From NCBI RefSeq assembly GCF_003254625.1, contig NZ_QJRJ01000080.1:248001-312000 (forward strand): a DNA stretch of 64,000 nt, in the 5' to 3' direction. The stretch is from Flavobacterium ginsenosidimutans. GTDB lineage: Bacteria; Bacteroidota; Bacteroidia; Flavobacteriales; Flavobacteriaceae. Each line of letters begins with the position of its first letter. The first letter of the stretch is position 1. Made by a program: the position numbers and the translations under genes. Below are positions 8,347 to 16,644 of the stretch, in pieces. The notes below the pieces were generated by a model. That model worked only from the letters and a program-made list of their open reading frames with translations, did no database searches and was not told the DNA's origin.

Positions 8347-9114
8347 TTATCCTAGCCAAGTCTTAAAATCTTGTACTTTTTCTCGGCTTACAATTACCTC
8401 ATCTTCTTTATAAGTTGGAAGAATCACTTTAAGTCGAGAATTAGTATAAACCTGAATTTCTTTGATCGCTTTTAACGGAACAATAAATTTCCTGCTTACG
8501 CGAAAGAAATCCTTTTTATCAAGTTCTTGTTCTAAAATCTCCAGAGTCGAATCGATCAAGTAATCACGATTGTCGTAGGTATGAATGTAAGTTCCTTTAT
8601 TTTCACTAAAGAAACATTCGATTTCTTCTGTGGTAATTACTTTTAAGTGTTGTCCAATTTTTACAGTAAACCTCTTTTTGTATGTTTTCTCAAAAGGATT
8701 TGACAGCATTTGGCGAATCTGCTCAAAATCTAACTGCAGATTTGAAGTTTCTGCTTCTGCTTTTGGCATTCGGGTTTTGAATTTAGAAACGGCCGTTTCC
8801 AGATCATCTTCATCAATTGGTTTTAAAAGATAATCGATACTATTTAGTTTAAATGCTTTTAAAGCATATTCATCATAAGCAGTTGTAAAAATGATCGCGC
8901 TTTTAATATCTATCTTTTCAAAAATTTCAAACGACAAACCATCTGATAATTGAATATCTAGAAAGATTAAATCGGGATGAGAATTGTTTTCAAACCATTC
9001 AACAGCTTCTTCGACAGAATGAAGCATGGTTTCTACTTTTACATTTAACTTTTCAAGTTTTCTTTGCAGCAATCTTGCAGCTGGTTTTTCGTCTTCTATA
9101 ATTAATGTTATCAT
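8347..9114 (-). CDS. LytTR-family response regulator
   Basis: 255 residues. Receiver domain at 1-120 with acidic pocket E7/D8, phosphoacceptor D53 (LIFLDIQLSDG) and the conserved Lys in LLKPID (K98). LytTR DNA-binding domain at about 145-255 (FTVKIGQHLKVI, then FFRVSRKFIVPLKAI). It is the last gene of a minus-strand cluster that contains the matching LytS-type kinase four genes upstream, so the two are very likely partners. LytTR regulators bind short direct repeats near promoters; the target here is unknown, with the co-transcribed TonB receptor operon as a natural guess. Confidence 0.93.
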   Translation of the reverse strand: MITLIIEDEKPAARLLQRKLEKLNVKVETMLHSVEEAVEWFENNSHPDLIFLDIQLSDGLSFEIFEKIDIKSAIIFTTAYDEYALKAFKLNSIDYLLKPIDEDDLETAVSKFKTRMPKAEAETSNLQLDFEQIRQMLSNPFEKTYKKRFTVKIGQHLKVITTEEIECFFSENKGTYIHTYDNRDYLIDSTLEILEQELDKKDFFRVSRKFIVPLKAIKEIQVYTNSRLKVILPTYKEDEVIVSREKVQDFKTWLG

Positions 9115-9154
9115 TTATTATATTGTAAAATTTAGAAAGAATAGTATTTCAAAG

Positions 9155-9535
9155 TTACTCCCATTTATTTTTATTTGCGGCGTCTTTCTCCATATATTTT
9201 TGAATTTTCTTTTGTTCCCAGTCTTCGCTGAAAAACAAATTAGAACCAAAAACAGATAATCCGTGAGCTAATAAACCAATTCCCCAAAAGAAAGCAGTTG
9301 AATAAGTATGCCATTCTGATAATCCGCTGAAATCAATTCCTTCAGTTAAATGATCTCTACTTAAACTAGAAACAATAATAATCGCATTTACAATGATATA
9401 AACTTTTAAATGCGAATAAAATCCTTTTATCTTTTTTACTTTTTTGTACGCTGCATTGTAACTCTCATCACCTGTATATTCTCCAGAATGCTGTTTTGCA
9501 TATTCCTCGTACATATGTCTTCTAAAACGTCCCAT
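9155..9535 (-). CDS. 2TM domain-containing protein
   Basis: 126 residues. Amphipathic N-terminal region ending in KKVKKIKGFYSHLKVYIIVN, two hydrophobic helices (about 48-66 and 80-100), then a basic tail with the family word EDWEQKKIQKYMEK. This is the 2TM domain (PF13239) layout. It is the fifth and last 2TM copy in a row, lies 40 bases upstream of the LytTR gene, and has the longest N-terminal extension of the set. Function of the domain is unknown; its presence at the end of the kinase suggests a sensory or signalling role in the inner membrane. Confidence 0.88.
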   Translation of the reverse strand: MGRFRRHMYEEYAKQHSGEYTGDESYNAAYKKVKKIKGFYSHLKVYIIVNAIIIVSSLSRDHLTEGIDFSGLSEWHTYSTAFFWGIGLLAHGLSVFGSNLFFSEDWEQKKIQKYMEKDAANKNKWE

Positions 9536-9555
9536 GCTTTTATTTTTTTAAATAA

Positions 9556-9861
9556 TTATTGCCACTTGTTTTTATTCTGTTTTTCCTTTTCCATAAACTC
9601 TTTGATTTTTCTTTCTTCCCATTCTTTACCCATTCCTGGAAAAACTTCAAAGACTTTTAATCCGTGAAAAATTACACCAACTCCCCACCATAATAATGGC
9701 CAAAAGAACCACAAATAGCTTGGCGATGTGTATAAATTTATAAAAATCAATATTGCATTTACTAATATGAAAGCAACTAGATTTCCATAAAATCCTTTAA
9801 TATTTTCGACTTTTTTTCTAGCCTGAATATATCTTTCTTCTTCGCTTAAATTCATTTCCAT
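9556..9861 (-). CDS. 2TM domain-containing protein
   Basis: About 101 residues from the ATG at 9861 (MEMNLSEEERYIQARKKVEN). An ATG at 9873 would add four residues and overlap the previous gene by 10 bases; I prefer 9861 because the paralogues also begin ME-x-x-(L/F). Family marks: KKVENIKGFYGNLVAF, two hydrophobic helices separated by a Trp-rich turn (WFFWPLLWWGVG), a GLKVFE word and the tail MGKEWEERKIKEFMEK. Part of the five-copy 2TM tandem with overlapping or nearly overlapping reading frames. Confidence 0.88.
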   Translation of the reverse strand: MEMNLSEEERYIQARKKVENIKGFYGNLVAFILVNAILIFINLYTSPSYLWFFWPLLWWGVGVIFHGLKVFEVFPGMGKEWEERKIKEFMEKEKQNKNKWQ

Positions 9862-9863
9862 GA

Positions 9864-10193
9864 TTATTCCCATTTTTGTTTTTTATATTTTTTTTCTAAA
9901 ATGCTTTTCATTTTTCGCTGTTCCCATTCTTGTCCGAAAATCTTATAAGAAGCAAACAAATCGATTGCAGAACCCACTATAACAGCCGACCAAATAATTA
10001 CCACTACCCAATTGATGTATTTTATTGGAAAAAATTGCAGTGGTAGATTTGTATATTCTTTTAAAAGAAAAAGAATTAGTGCGATGGTGTAAATGAACAA
10101 ATGTTTGTAAAAAGATTTCAACTGAATCACTTTTTTACTGGCCAATTCTTGCAGTATTATTTGTTCCTGATCGTTACTCAAATTTGTTTCCAT
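9864..10193 (-). CDS. 2TM domain-containing protein, divergent copy
   Basis: 109 residues. Same order of parts as its neighbours (LKSFYKHLFIYTIAL, two hydrophobic helices, FGQEWEQRKMKSILEKKYK), but it lacks the GLKVF word between the second helix and the tail and carries FASYKIF instead. It overlaps the upstream 2TM gene by 20 bases, which argues for translational coupling. The most divergent of the five copies. Confidence 0.85.
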   Translation of the reverse strand: METNLSNDQEQIILQELASKKVIQLKSFYKHLFIYTIALILFLLKEYTNLPLQFFPIKYINWVVVIIWSAVIVGSAIDLFASYKIFGQEWEQRKMKSILEKKYKKQKWE

Positions 10194-10497
10194 GATTACT
10201 TTCTAATCGTTGTTTATTTTCTTTTTCTAGAATTTCCTGAATCTTTTTTTGTTCCCATTTTTTATTGAAAAAAGGTGGGAAACTAAAAACCTTCAATCCG
10301 TGTAAAATAATAGCCATTCCCCATCCCATTACAGACCAGATCCACCAAAGGTATTCTGGAGAAGTCATATAATTTACAACAATCACAATTGGATTACATA
10401 AAACGTAGACAGTCAAATGCTCATAAAATTCTCTAATTTCTTTGACTCTTTTTTGAGCATCGTAATAACGATCTGCTTCTGTGAAATCTTTTTCCAT
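10174..10497 (-). CDS. 2TM domain-containing protein
   Basis: 107 residues from the ATG at 10497, which overlaps the kinase stop codon as TAATG; a GTG at 10506 would add three residues. Family marks: AQKRVKEIREFYEHLTVYVL, two hydrophobic helices with a Trp-rich loop (LWWIWSVMGWG), HGLKVFSFP and the tail KKWEQKKIQEILEKE. The TAATG junction means ribosomes finishing the kinase can restart directly on this gene. Confidence 0.87.
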   Translation of the reverse strand: MEKDFTEADRYYDAQKRVKEIREFYEHLTVYVLCNPIVIVVNYMTSPEYLWWIWSVMGWGMAIILHGLKVFSFPPFFNKKWEQKKIQEILEKENKQRLESNHGNKFE

Positions 10498-11834
10498 TAT
10501 TTCCACGTTTTTTGCTTGTTATCTTTCTCTAAAATTTCTCGAATTTTTCTTTCTTCCCAATCAGAGCTGTATCCAAAAACTTTAAAAGCATGCATGGCAA
10601 CTCCAAATCCCCATCCTAAAGCAGAAAACCAAAACCATTGAAATCCTGGTGAAAATTTTAAATTAATAAAAACCAAGAACGGAATCACACAACAGTATGA
10701 AATAATATTTCCATAAAATCCTTTTAGTTCTTCTACTCTTTTTTTGGCTCTATAATATGCTTTTGCTTCGTCTGTATATTCTGCACTCGTTTCCATAACG
10801 GTAATTTGTTTTGTTAAAATTGGAATCCTAACCGTGAAATTCTTCTCATCTTCCTGAACTTTCACTTTTCTGTCGGTTATAATTCCGTATCTGTTTACAA
10901 TATTTTGCAATCCAACACCTTGTCTGTCCTGCAGCACTTCTTTTTTCTGAAGATCATTTTGAATTGCTAAATAATCTTTATCAATAAATATTCTAATATG
11001 AAGTGGTTTTTGCTCACTTACTATATTGTGTTTCACTGTATTCTCCAGCAAAAGCTGTAAAGAAAGCGGAACCACTTTTGCTTCCGGATTTATGTTTTCT
11101 GTTGGCAATTCGTAAAACAAACTATTTTCGAAACGCATTTTCAACAGATTCATATAGGTTTTTGCAAATGACAATTCATCTTCAACAGAAACTAATTCTT
11201 TGTCTTTTTGTTCTAAAACATATCTGTAAATTTTAGAAAGAGAAGTTGTAAAACGCTGCGCATTATCCGGATTTTCTTCGATCAAAGAACTTAAAACATT
11301 TAAACTATTAAACAGAAAATGCGGATCGATCTGGTTTTTTAAACTTTCAAATTTTGCATTTGCCGTTCCTGCGATAATCTTCTGTTGCGTGACTTTATTT
11401 TCCTGATAGAGTTTATAAAAATTAAGTCCGTGAAAAAACACTAAAACAATGAATGTCATTACCGAAGATTCTATATAATTTTCTGCTTTTTCATTGGCTA
11501 GAAAACCTAGAATTGTCTTATTCTCGATTATTATACTTGTAAACAAGCGCAATACACCAATTACAATCATTGACACAAAAAATGAACTTACAAAACCAAT
11601 TAAAATTCTCTTTAGCGAATATGGATTTTCTCTGAATACTCTATCTAAAAATTCAAAAAGAACGACGTTTACGACATATAAAACCACACTGTAAAGCATG
11701 CAGTACAAGAAATAAATGTAAAGATTCTTGGTAAAAACTGCTGTTCCTATAGAAGCAAACCGAATTAGAAAAGAAAATAAAAATACTATTCCTCCAACTA
11801 AGCATGCTTTTAACAAATTAGGTTTTAATATCAT
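10497..11834 (-). CDS. LytS-type sensor histidine kinase fused to a C-terminal 2TM domain
   Basis: 445 residues. Four membrane helices at about 12-135, a short coiled linker, then the His_kinase domain with the phospho-acceptor site DPHFLFNSLN (H172), an N-box (ENTVKHN, 264-270) and a G-box (GVGLQN, 306-311). After residue about 345 a complete 2TM domain follows (YYRAKKRVEELKGFY, two helices, HAFKVFGYSSDWEERKIREILEK). The junction reads TKQITVMETS; that Met (codon at 10796-10794) resembles the start of the free-standing 2TM genes, so the fusion may stem from loss of a stop codon. Likely signals to the LytTR regulator at 8347-9114. Confidence 0.92.
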   Translation of the reverse strand: MILKPNLLKACLVGGIVFLFSFLIRFASIGTAVFTKNLYIYFLYCMLYSVVLYVVNVVLFEFLDRVFRENPYSLKRILIGFVSSFFVSMIVIGVLRLFTSIIIENKTILGFLANEKAENYIESSVMTFIVLVFFHGLNFYKLYQENKVTQQKIIAGTANAKFESLKNQIDPHFLFNSLNVLSSLIEENPDNAQRFTTSLSKIYRYVLEQKDKELVSVEDELSFAKTYMNLLKMRFENSLFYELPTENINPEAKVVPLSLQLLLENTVKHNIVSEQKPLHIRIFIDKDYLAIQNDLQKKEVLQDRQGVGLQNIVNRYGIITDRKVKVQEDEKNFTVRIPILTKQITVMETSAEYTDEAKAYYRAKKRVEELKGFYGNIISYCCVIPFLVFINLKFSPGFQWFWFSALGWGFGVAMHAFKVFGYSSDWEERKIREILEKDNKQKTWK

Positions 11835-11854
11835 GATGGCTTATAACTATTAAA

Positions 11855-12475
11855 TTATTTACAGGTTTTTTGAATTTCTAACGCTCTTTCTAATCCCCAT
11901 TTTGGAGAATATGGCGTTGCTGGTTTAAAATTATTAAAAAGTTCAATAGATTTATCAACTTGTGCACATAAAGGTTTTGTATCAACTCCTGTCCATTTTG
12001 CTCCTCCCAATTGATAATCTGCTTCACCAAAAACGGCTCTTGGATTATTTGGGTCTAATGTTTTAGCTTTCGCGTAAGCTTCCATCACCTTTCCAGAGTA
12101 CTTCATTCCGTTTGTCATTGGGTCAGCAACAACATATCCTGTGTAAATTAAAGCTTGTAAAACATATAATTCTGAGTTGCTTTGATCTTTTATCATTTCA
12201 ACATCTACAGCATCTTGCGCTTTTGTCAATAACAAATCGATTTTTGTTTTGTCTTTTTCTGTAAAAACAGCTAATGCATTTATTAAACCTACATAATAAT
12301 TTGGTAAATAACTGTTTTTTTCAGCGCCAGCGATTCTTTCAAATAAAGCAGAAGCTTCAGTATTTTTTCCTTCTTTCCAAAGTCCGAAAGCTTTGTTCAT
12401 TCCTTGTTCAAATTGTGTTTGAGCTGAACTTATTACTACTACAAATAGTGCTATTAAAGTGATGATTTTTTTCAT
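11855..12475 (-). CDS. Secreted TPR-like hypothetical protein
   Basis: 206 residues with a signal peptide (MKKIITLIALFVVVISSAQ). The rest is helical with tetratricopeptide-like spacing (FEQGMNKAFGLWKEGKNTEA, then NYYVGLINALAVF and a later KAKTLDPNNPRAVFGEA). A periplasmic scaffold role is inference. It lies 20 bases upstream of the kinase gene and 51 bases downstream of the DUF2141 gene, so it belongs to the same minus-strand unit. Confidence 0.8.
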   Translation of the reverse strand: MKKIITLIALFVVVISSAQTQFEQGMNKAFGLWKEGKNTEASALFERIAGAEKNSYLPNYYVGLINALAVFTEKDKTKIDLLLTKAQDAVDVEMIKDQSNSELYVLQALIYTGYVVADPMTNGMKYSGKVMEAYAKAKTLDPNNPRAVFGEADYQLGGAKWTGVDTKPLCAQVDKSIELFNNFKPATPYSPKWGLERALEIQKTCK

Positions 12476-12526
12476 TTTTTATAAGTTTTTTTAATGGTTT
12501 GTTTATATGGATTAGTTATTTGTTTA

Positions 12527-12934
12527 TTAGAATGTAATTTCAATTTTTGAATCTTTATTGACATTAAATTTAGCATCACTATACAAAGGAGGTCCCATAA
12601 ATCCTTTTGCATTATTCGAAGCTGCATATTCTTCTAATGGCATTCCCATTGCATTTCTGTCTAGCTTTCCGTTGATATTTTCATCATGATAAGTTGAAAT
12701 TGCATATTCTCCCGCAGGAAGATCATCAAAAGTTACAACCGCTTGATTGTCTTTAATTTCGGAAGCAAGACTTTTGTAAGTAGATTTAAGAAACGTTCCG
12801 TCTGAATTATATAATCCTACTTTAACAACTCCTGTATCATTTTTCAAACCTGAAACAGCAACAGTTAATTTTACATTTTGTGCAGACATTAAGCTGCAGA
12901 TAAATAAAATAGTTATTGTAATAATTTTGGTCAT
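12527..12934 (-). CDS. DUF2141 domain-containing secreted protein
   Basis: 135 residues, signal peptide (MTKIITITILFICSLMSAQ), then a compact beta-rich domain with the DUF2141 words FDDLPAGEYAISTYHDENINGKLD and GMPLEEYAASN. The D-x-N-x-N-G-x-L-D stretch could bind calcium, but that is inference. The family is often encoded next to TonB-dependent receptors, as here (receptor gene upstream at 13257-15422). Function unknown. Confidence 0.88.
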   Translation of the reverse strand: MTKIITITILFICSLMSAQNVKLTVAVSGLKNDTGVVKVGLYNSDGTFLKSTYKSLASEIKDNQAVVTFDDLPAGEYAISTYHDENINGKLDRNAMGMPLEEYAASNNAKGFMGPPLYSDAKFNVNKDSKIEITF

Positions 12935-13256
12935 GATTTCTTTTTTTTAAAGTTTCTAAGTTACTAAGGTTCTGAGGTTCTAAGTTTTTTTATTGATGAT
13001 TAAAACTCTTTTTTTAGGTTCAAAGATTCAGAGTTTTTGAATTTGCAAAGAAACCTTTGCTACTTTGTTACTTTGTAAATTTGAACCTTTATTTAATTTA
13101 TACTTCAAAAATATGCTGGTTTTTACTCTTTTAAAATTAAATGATACTGAGTTGTTGATTTTGGTTACTGAATTGTTTCTTTTTAAGTTACTAAGGTTCT
13201 GAGGGACTAAGTTTCTAAGTTTTTTTTCCCTTAGCACCTTAGTATCTTAGAACCTT
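12935..13256. repeat. Spacer filled by three octamer arrays
   Basis: Three arrays occupy this spacer. (1) CTAAG/CTGAG at 12956, 12964, 12972 and 12980, exactly 8 bases apart. (2) CAAAG at 13021, CAGAG at 13029 and CAAAG at 13046, facing CTTTG at 13055, 13063 and 13071, all inside an outer inverted pair GGTTCAAA / TTTGAACC. (3) CTAAG/CTGAG at 13191, 13199, 13207 and 13215, facing CTTAG at 13230, 13238 and 13246, a tight hairpin whose end overlaps the stop codon of the TonB receptor. A 69-residue minus-strand ORF across this region is Asn/Lys/Leu-rich, follows the repeats, and is not credible as a gene. Confidence 0.85.
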
Positions 13257-15422
13257 TTAAAGATTTTTAAGCTGATTCTCATTTTTATTTTGGCTGATTG
13301 TCCAGAAGAAACCTACGAAGAAGAATCTGTCTGCAGTCGGAACAACGGCTTGTCTTTGATAAACTCCACTTGGATCTGGATTTTTAGCATAATCGTAACC
13401 GAAAACATTTTGTGTTCCTAAAAGATTTGAAACTGAGAAATAAAGAATTTTTTGTGTTGTTAATAAGTATGCCCAATTGAAACTCAAACTATTGTAAGAT
13501 TTAGTTTTTCCGTTCATAAATTGCGTTTGGTTTGGATCGTTGTACGGACGTCCTGAACTATAACTATTTGTAAATCCGATTTGTGATTTCCAGTCGGTAA
13601 TGAAATATTTTGTTACTAAAGACAAACTATGGTTGGCAATAAAACTTGGAGTCGCCATGTTCGGAAAGTTTTTATATTGTCTTTCTGAATCGATGTAAGA
13701 ATATGAAATCCAATATTCTAAGTTTTTGTACAAATTGCTATCTCTCCAAAGCAAATCAAAACCTTTTGCATAACCTGATCCGTTGTTATTAAAAACTGAA
13801 TTGTACTGAATATCTCTCGTATCGTACTGAACTAAATTTCTATAATCTTTATAATAAAGTTCTGTTCTCAGCAATTGTCCCGGTTTTGTAAACGTGTAAT
13901 TCAAAATATAATGTTGCGCTTTTTCGCTTTCAAACTGATGGTATTTTGAATATTTAATATAATCTACAACAGGCGTTTGAGAGAAATCTCCGTAAGCAAA
14001 AGAAAACTGGCTGCTTTTTGAAAGTTTGTATCCTAATGAAGCTCTTGGTGCAATGTTGTTTTCGTTTAATAAACTATTATTAGAATATCTTAAACCTACT
14101 TTTAAAGCCAGATTTTTTGAAAACGAAACATCACCTTCTACATATGATGCAAAAATGTTAGAATCATAACCATTTGCAATATCAAGAGAAACATTGTCAA
14201 CTATATCTTCATTGTATTTGGTAATGAAATAATCTGTTCCGAAAGACAATCTGAAATAGTTTGAAAATTTCTTGCTTAACTTTAATTTCAATTGTGCCGC
14301 ATTTTCTACACTTTTAACCCCCGTAATATCATATTTCAACTTGTTATTACTATAACCGTAACTAACTCCCGAAGTTAACGTCCAGCCTGATCCAAAACTT
14401 CCTTTGTAAGATGAATTCAAATAGAAGTTATTATTGTTCATATCTGTTCTAATAGGATTTTCAAAATTGACATTCTTCTGATTTAAATCGAATCTTTCTG
14501 AATCGAATGAAGCATATAATTTGAAAACTCCGTTTGTAAATTTATATCTATAAACTGTTTCACCTCCAAGCGATTGATAAGGATTATTCCAATCTACATT
14601 TTGCGGAATCACAGCTTGGTATGGCGCTAAATTCACATACATCATATTTACGCTCAAAGTACTTTTTTTGAATTTTTGAGTATTTCCTACGCTCAAACCT
14701 ACAGTCATAAAACCCAAATCTGTTTTTTCGTGATCTTCGTCATCTTGTGTATTCAAAAGCAAAACACTTGACAAAGCTTCGCCGTATTCTGCAGAATATC
14801 CGCCTGTAGAAAAAGCAATTCCGCTAAACAAGAAAGGAGAAAATCTGCTTCGAGTTGGTAAATTATTTGTAGTTGCTCCATACGGTTGTGCTACACGAAT
14901 TCCGTCTACAAAAGTTTGAGTTTCGCTAGCTTCTCCTCCACGCACAAACAAACGTCCATCTTCACCTACTGTCTGCGTTCCAGGCAAAGTTTGCAAAGCT
15001 GCCACGATATTTCCAGCAGAACCCGCAGTCGTTACAATATCTAAAGGTTTTAAAACAGAAACTCTAGCTTTTTCTCCAGATTCTAAAGTTCCAGCCGTAA
15101 TGACAACTGCATCTAAAGCATTAACATTTTCTCTTAATTTTACCGTTTGGTCTTTATAATTAGCAACATCAATTTCTTGTTTATAAGTTTCGAAAAGTAA
15201 AAAACTAACCACTAAAAATTTATTTCCAGTTTCAGTAGTTTCAAAAGAGAACTCTCCAGTTTCAGAGCTTGTTGCTCCGTCATAAGTTCCATCTATATAA
15301 ATATTTGCACCTGCAACTGGTTTTCCTTTTTGGTCAACTACTTTTCCTGAAATAGTATTCTGAGCAAAAATTAAAGCTGTAAAAAATAAAAAGCTAACTG
15401 TAAAAAATAATTTGGTTTTCAT
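13257..15422 (-). CDS. TonB-dependent receptor with carboxypeptidase-regulatory-like domain
   Basis: 721 residues. Signal peptide (MKTKLFFTVSFLFFTALIFAQ), then a CarboxypepD_reg-like domain (NTISGKVVDQKGKPVAGANIYID, about 22-100), a plug with VAALQTLPGTQTVGEDGRLFVRGG and ETQTFVDGIRV, and a beta-barrel to the end. It imports an unknown ligand across the outer membrane with TonB energy. There is no SusD next door, so it is not a standard Sus pair; it heads the operon that includes DUF2141, TPR, kinase, 2TM and LytTR genes. This suggests that the two-component system watches the same process. Stop codon lies within an octamer array. Confidence 0.92.
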   Translation of the reverse strand: MKTKLFFTVSFLFFTALIFAQNTISGKVVDQKGKPVAGANIYIDGTYDGATSSETGEFSFETTETGNKFLVVSFLLFETYKQEIDVANYKDQTVKLRENVNALDAVVITAGTLESGEKARVSVLKPLDIVTTAGSAGNIVAALQTLPGTQTVGEDGRLFVRGGEASETQTFVDGIRVAQPYGATTNNLPTRSRFSPFLFSGIAFSTGGYSAEYGEALSSVLLLNTQDDEDHEKTDLGFMTVGLSVGNTQKFKKSTLSVNMMYVNLAPYQAVIPQNVDWNNPYQSLGGETVYRYKFTNGVFKLYASFDSERFDLNQKNVNFENPIRTDMNNNNFYLNSSYKGSFGSGWTLTSGVSYGYSNNKLKYDITGVKSVENAAQLKLKLSKKFSNYFRLSFGTDYFITKYNEDIVDNVSLDIANGYDSNIFASYVEGDVSFSKNLALKVGLRYSNNSLLNENNIAPRASLGYKLSKSSQFSFAYGDFSQTPVVDYIKYSKYHQFESEKAQHYILNYTFTKPGQLLRTELYYKDYRNLVQYDTRDIQYNSVFNNNGSGYAKGFDLLWRDSNLYKNLEYWISYSYIDSERQYKNFPNMATPSFIANHSLSLVTKYFITDWKSQIGFTNSYSSGRPYNDPNQTQFMNGKTKSYNSLSFNWAYLLTTQKILYFSVSNLLGTQNVFGYDYAKNPDPSGVYQRQAVVPTADRFFFVGFFWTISQNKNENQLKNL

Positions 15423-15563
15423 ATCCGTTTTGGTTTTTGATGAAGCAAATGTATTTTAACAATTCATGTTAAAAAATATATAATAACCCAATTGTAGAAT
15501 TTCGAGGATGAGTTGTAAAATACTAATTTGTATCTTAGCTAGGAAAACCATAATCATCTTTTT

Positions 15564-16022
15564 ATGTCAGAAAGTAAACGAATTTCAAATCTATATCAAT
15601 CCATTTATAATGGAAATCCTTGGCTTGAAGTCAATTTGGCTAGCACTCTAAAAAATGTAACAGCAGAGCAAGCTTACAAAAAAGCAAACCCTAATCTTAA
15701 TACGATTTGGGAAATTGTGAATCATTTGATACAATGGAGAAGAAATATTTTAGAGCGTATGCAGGGAGAAGTGATCGTAACTCCAGATCATAACTATTTT
15801 GTTCCTGTTTTAGATCCGTCAGAAGTGGCTTGGGAACAATCGCTTCAGACACTTGCAAAAACTCAAGAATCGTGGAATGCTTTTTTTGAGAATTTTGATG
15901 ATGAAGATTTAGCGAAGATTTATGTAAATAACGGTCATACGTATTACGAACACATTCACGGAATTATTCAGCATGATGTTTATCATTTAGGGCAGATTGT
16001 TATTTTGAAGAAACTGGTTTAA
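15564..16022 (+). CDS. DinB-like metal-binding four-helix protein
   Basis: 152 residues with the three-histidine pattern of the DinB/YfiT superfamily: H54 (IVNHLIQWRR), H137 and H141 (IIQHDVYHLGQI). These usually hold a divalent metal in a four-helix bundle. Members include thiol transferases that use bacillithiol or mycothiol, but most are uncharacterised; no substrate can be named. Single gene, divergent from the TonB receptor, followed by an inverted repeat. Confidence 0.85.
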   Translation: MSESKRISNLYQSIYNGNPWLEVNLASTLKNVTAEQAYKKANPNLNTIWEIVNHLIQWRRNILERMQGEVIVTPDHNYFVPVLDPSEVAWEQSLQTLAKTQESWNAFFENFDDEDLAKIYVNNGHTYYEHIHGIIQHDVYHLGQIVILKKLV

Positions 16023-16034
16023 AACGTCGCTTAT

Positions 16035-16132
16035 GTCATTCCGAGGAACGAGGAATCTCCGCGAGAAGCTCTACAAAGATTGGATTTTAGTTATAGAGTT
16101 ACTTGCGGAGATTCCTCGTTCCTCGGAATGAC
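16035..16132. repeat. 28-bp perfect inverted repeat with 42-base spacer
   Basis: The arm at 16035-16062 begins GTCATTCCGAGGAACGAGGA and its exact reverse complement stands at 16105-16132. The arms contain a tandem 7-mer (CGAGGAA twice). The spacer has an inner CTCTA/TAGAG pair. Much more GC-rich than its surroundings; it lies between stop 16022 and start 16183. Confidence 0.9.
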
Positions 16133-16182
16133 AAAATTGAGCCTAATTTTTAAATAATATAATTTTAAAGTTGAATTGCATT

Positions 16183-16641
16183 ATGAAAAAATCAATACTG
16201 TTATTTGCTCTTTTGCTATTAAGCGCTACCAGCTTTTCGCAAGAAACCGAAGTGAAATATGATGAAACCCTTGCAAAATCTCTTCACGCTGACGAATACG
16301 GAATGAAGAAATATGTTTTTTGTCTTTTAAAATCTGGAAGCAACACAACCGCTTCTAAAGAAGAAACCAAAAAGCTTTTTGAAGGGCACATGGAAAATAT
16401 TGGCAAATTGGCCAAAGAAGGAAAACTGGTTGTTGCTGGACCTTTCATGAAAAATGATAGAAATTATCGTGGTATTTACATCTTTAATGTCGAAACGATA
16501 GAAGAAGCCAAAGCTCTTGTCGCTACCGATCCAGCAATAAAAGCCAATTTACTCGAAGCCGAATTAACGCCTTGGTATTGCACTGCAGCTTTACAGGAAA
16601 CTGTGAAAATACATGACAAAATCGCCAAGACGAAAATGTAA
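16183..16641 (+). CDS. Secreted YCII-related (YciI-like) protein
   Basis: 152 residues from the ATG at 16183; an upstream TTG at 16171 would spoil the signal peptide MKKSILLFALLLLSATSFSQ. The mature part carries a YCII-like ferredoxin-type fold (MKKYVFCLLKSGSN, GKLVVAGPFMKNDRNYRGIYIF, EEAKALVATDPAIKANLLEAE). YciI proteins have a His-Asp pair and unknown or dehalogenase-like activity; an exported form is common in Bacteroidota. It lies 3 bases before the acetyltransferase gene and is probably co-transcribed with it and the VOC gene. Confidence 0.85.
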   Translation: MKKSILLFALLLLSATSFSQETEVKYDETLAKSLHADEYGMKKYVFCLLKSGSNTTASKEETKKLFEGHMENIGKLAKEGKLVVAGPFMKNDRNYRGIYIFNVETIEEAKALVATDPAIKANLLEAELTPWYCTAALQETVKIHDKIAKTKM

Positions 16642-16644
16642 AAT

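Noticed and set aside
13028..13237. 69-residue minus-strand ORF between the TonB receptor and DUF2141 genes
   Set aside because: It runs straight through two octamer-type inverted repeats, has biased low-complexity composition (Asn, Lys, Leu, Ser) and no recognisable domain or leader.
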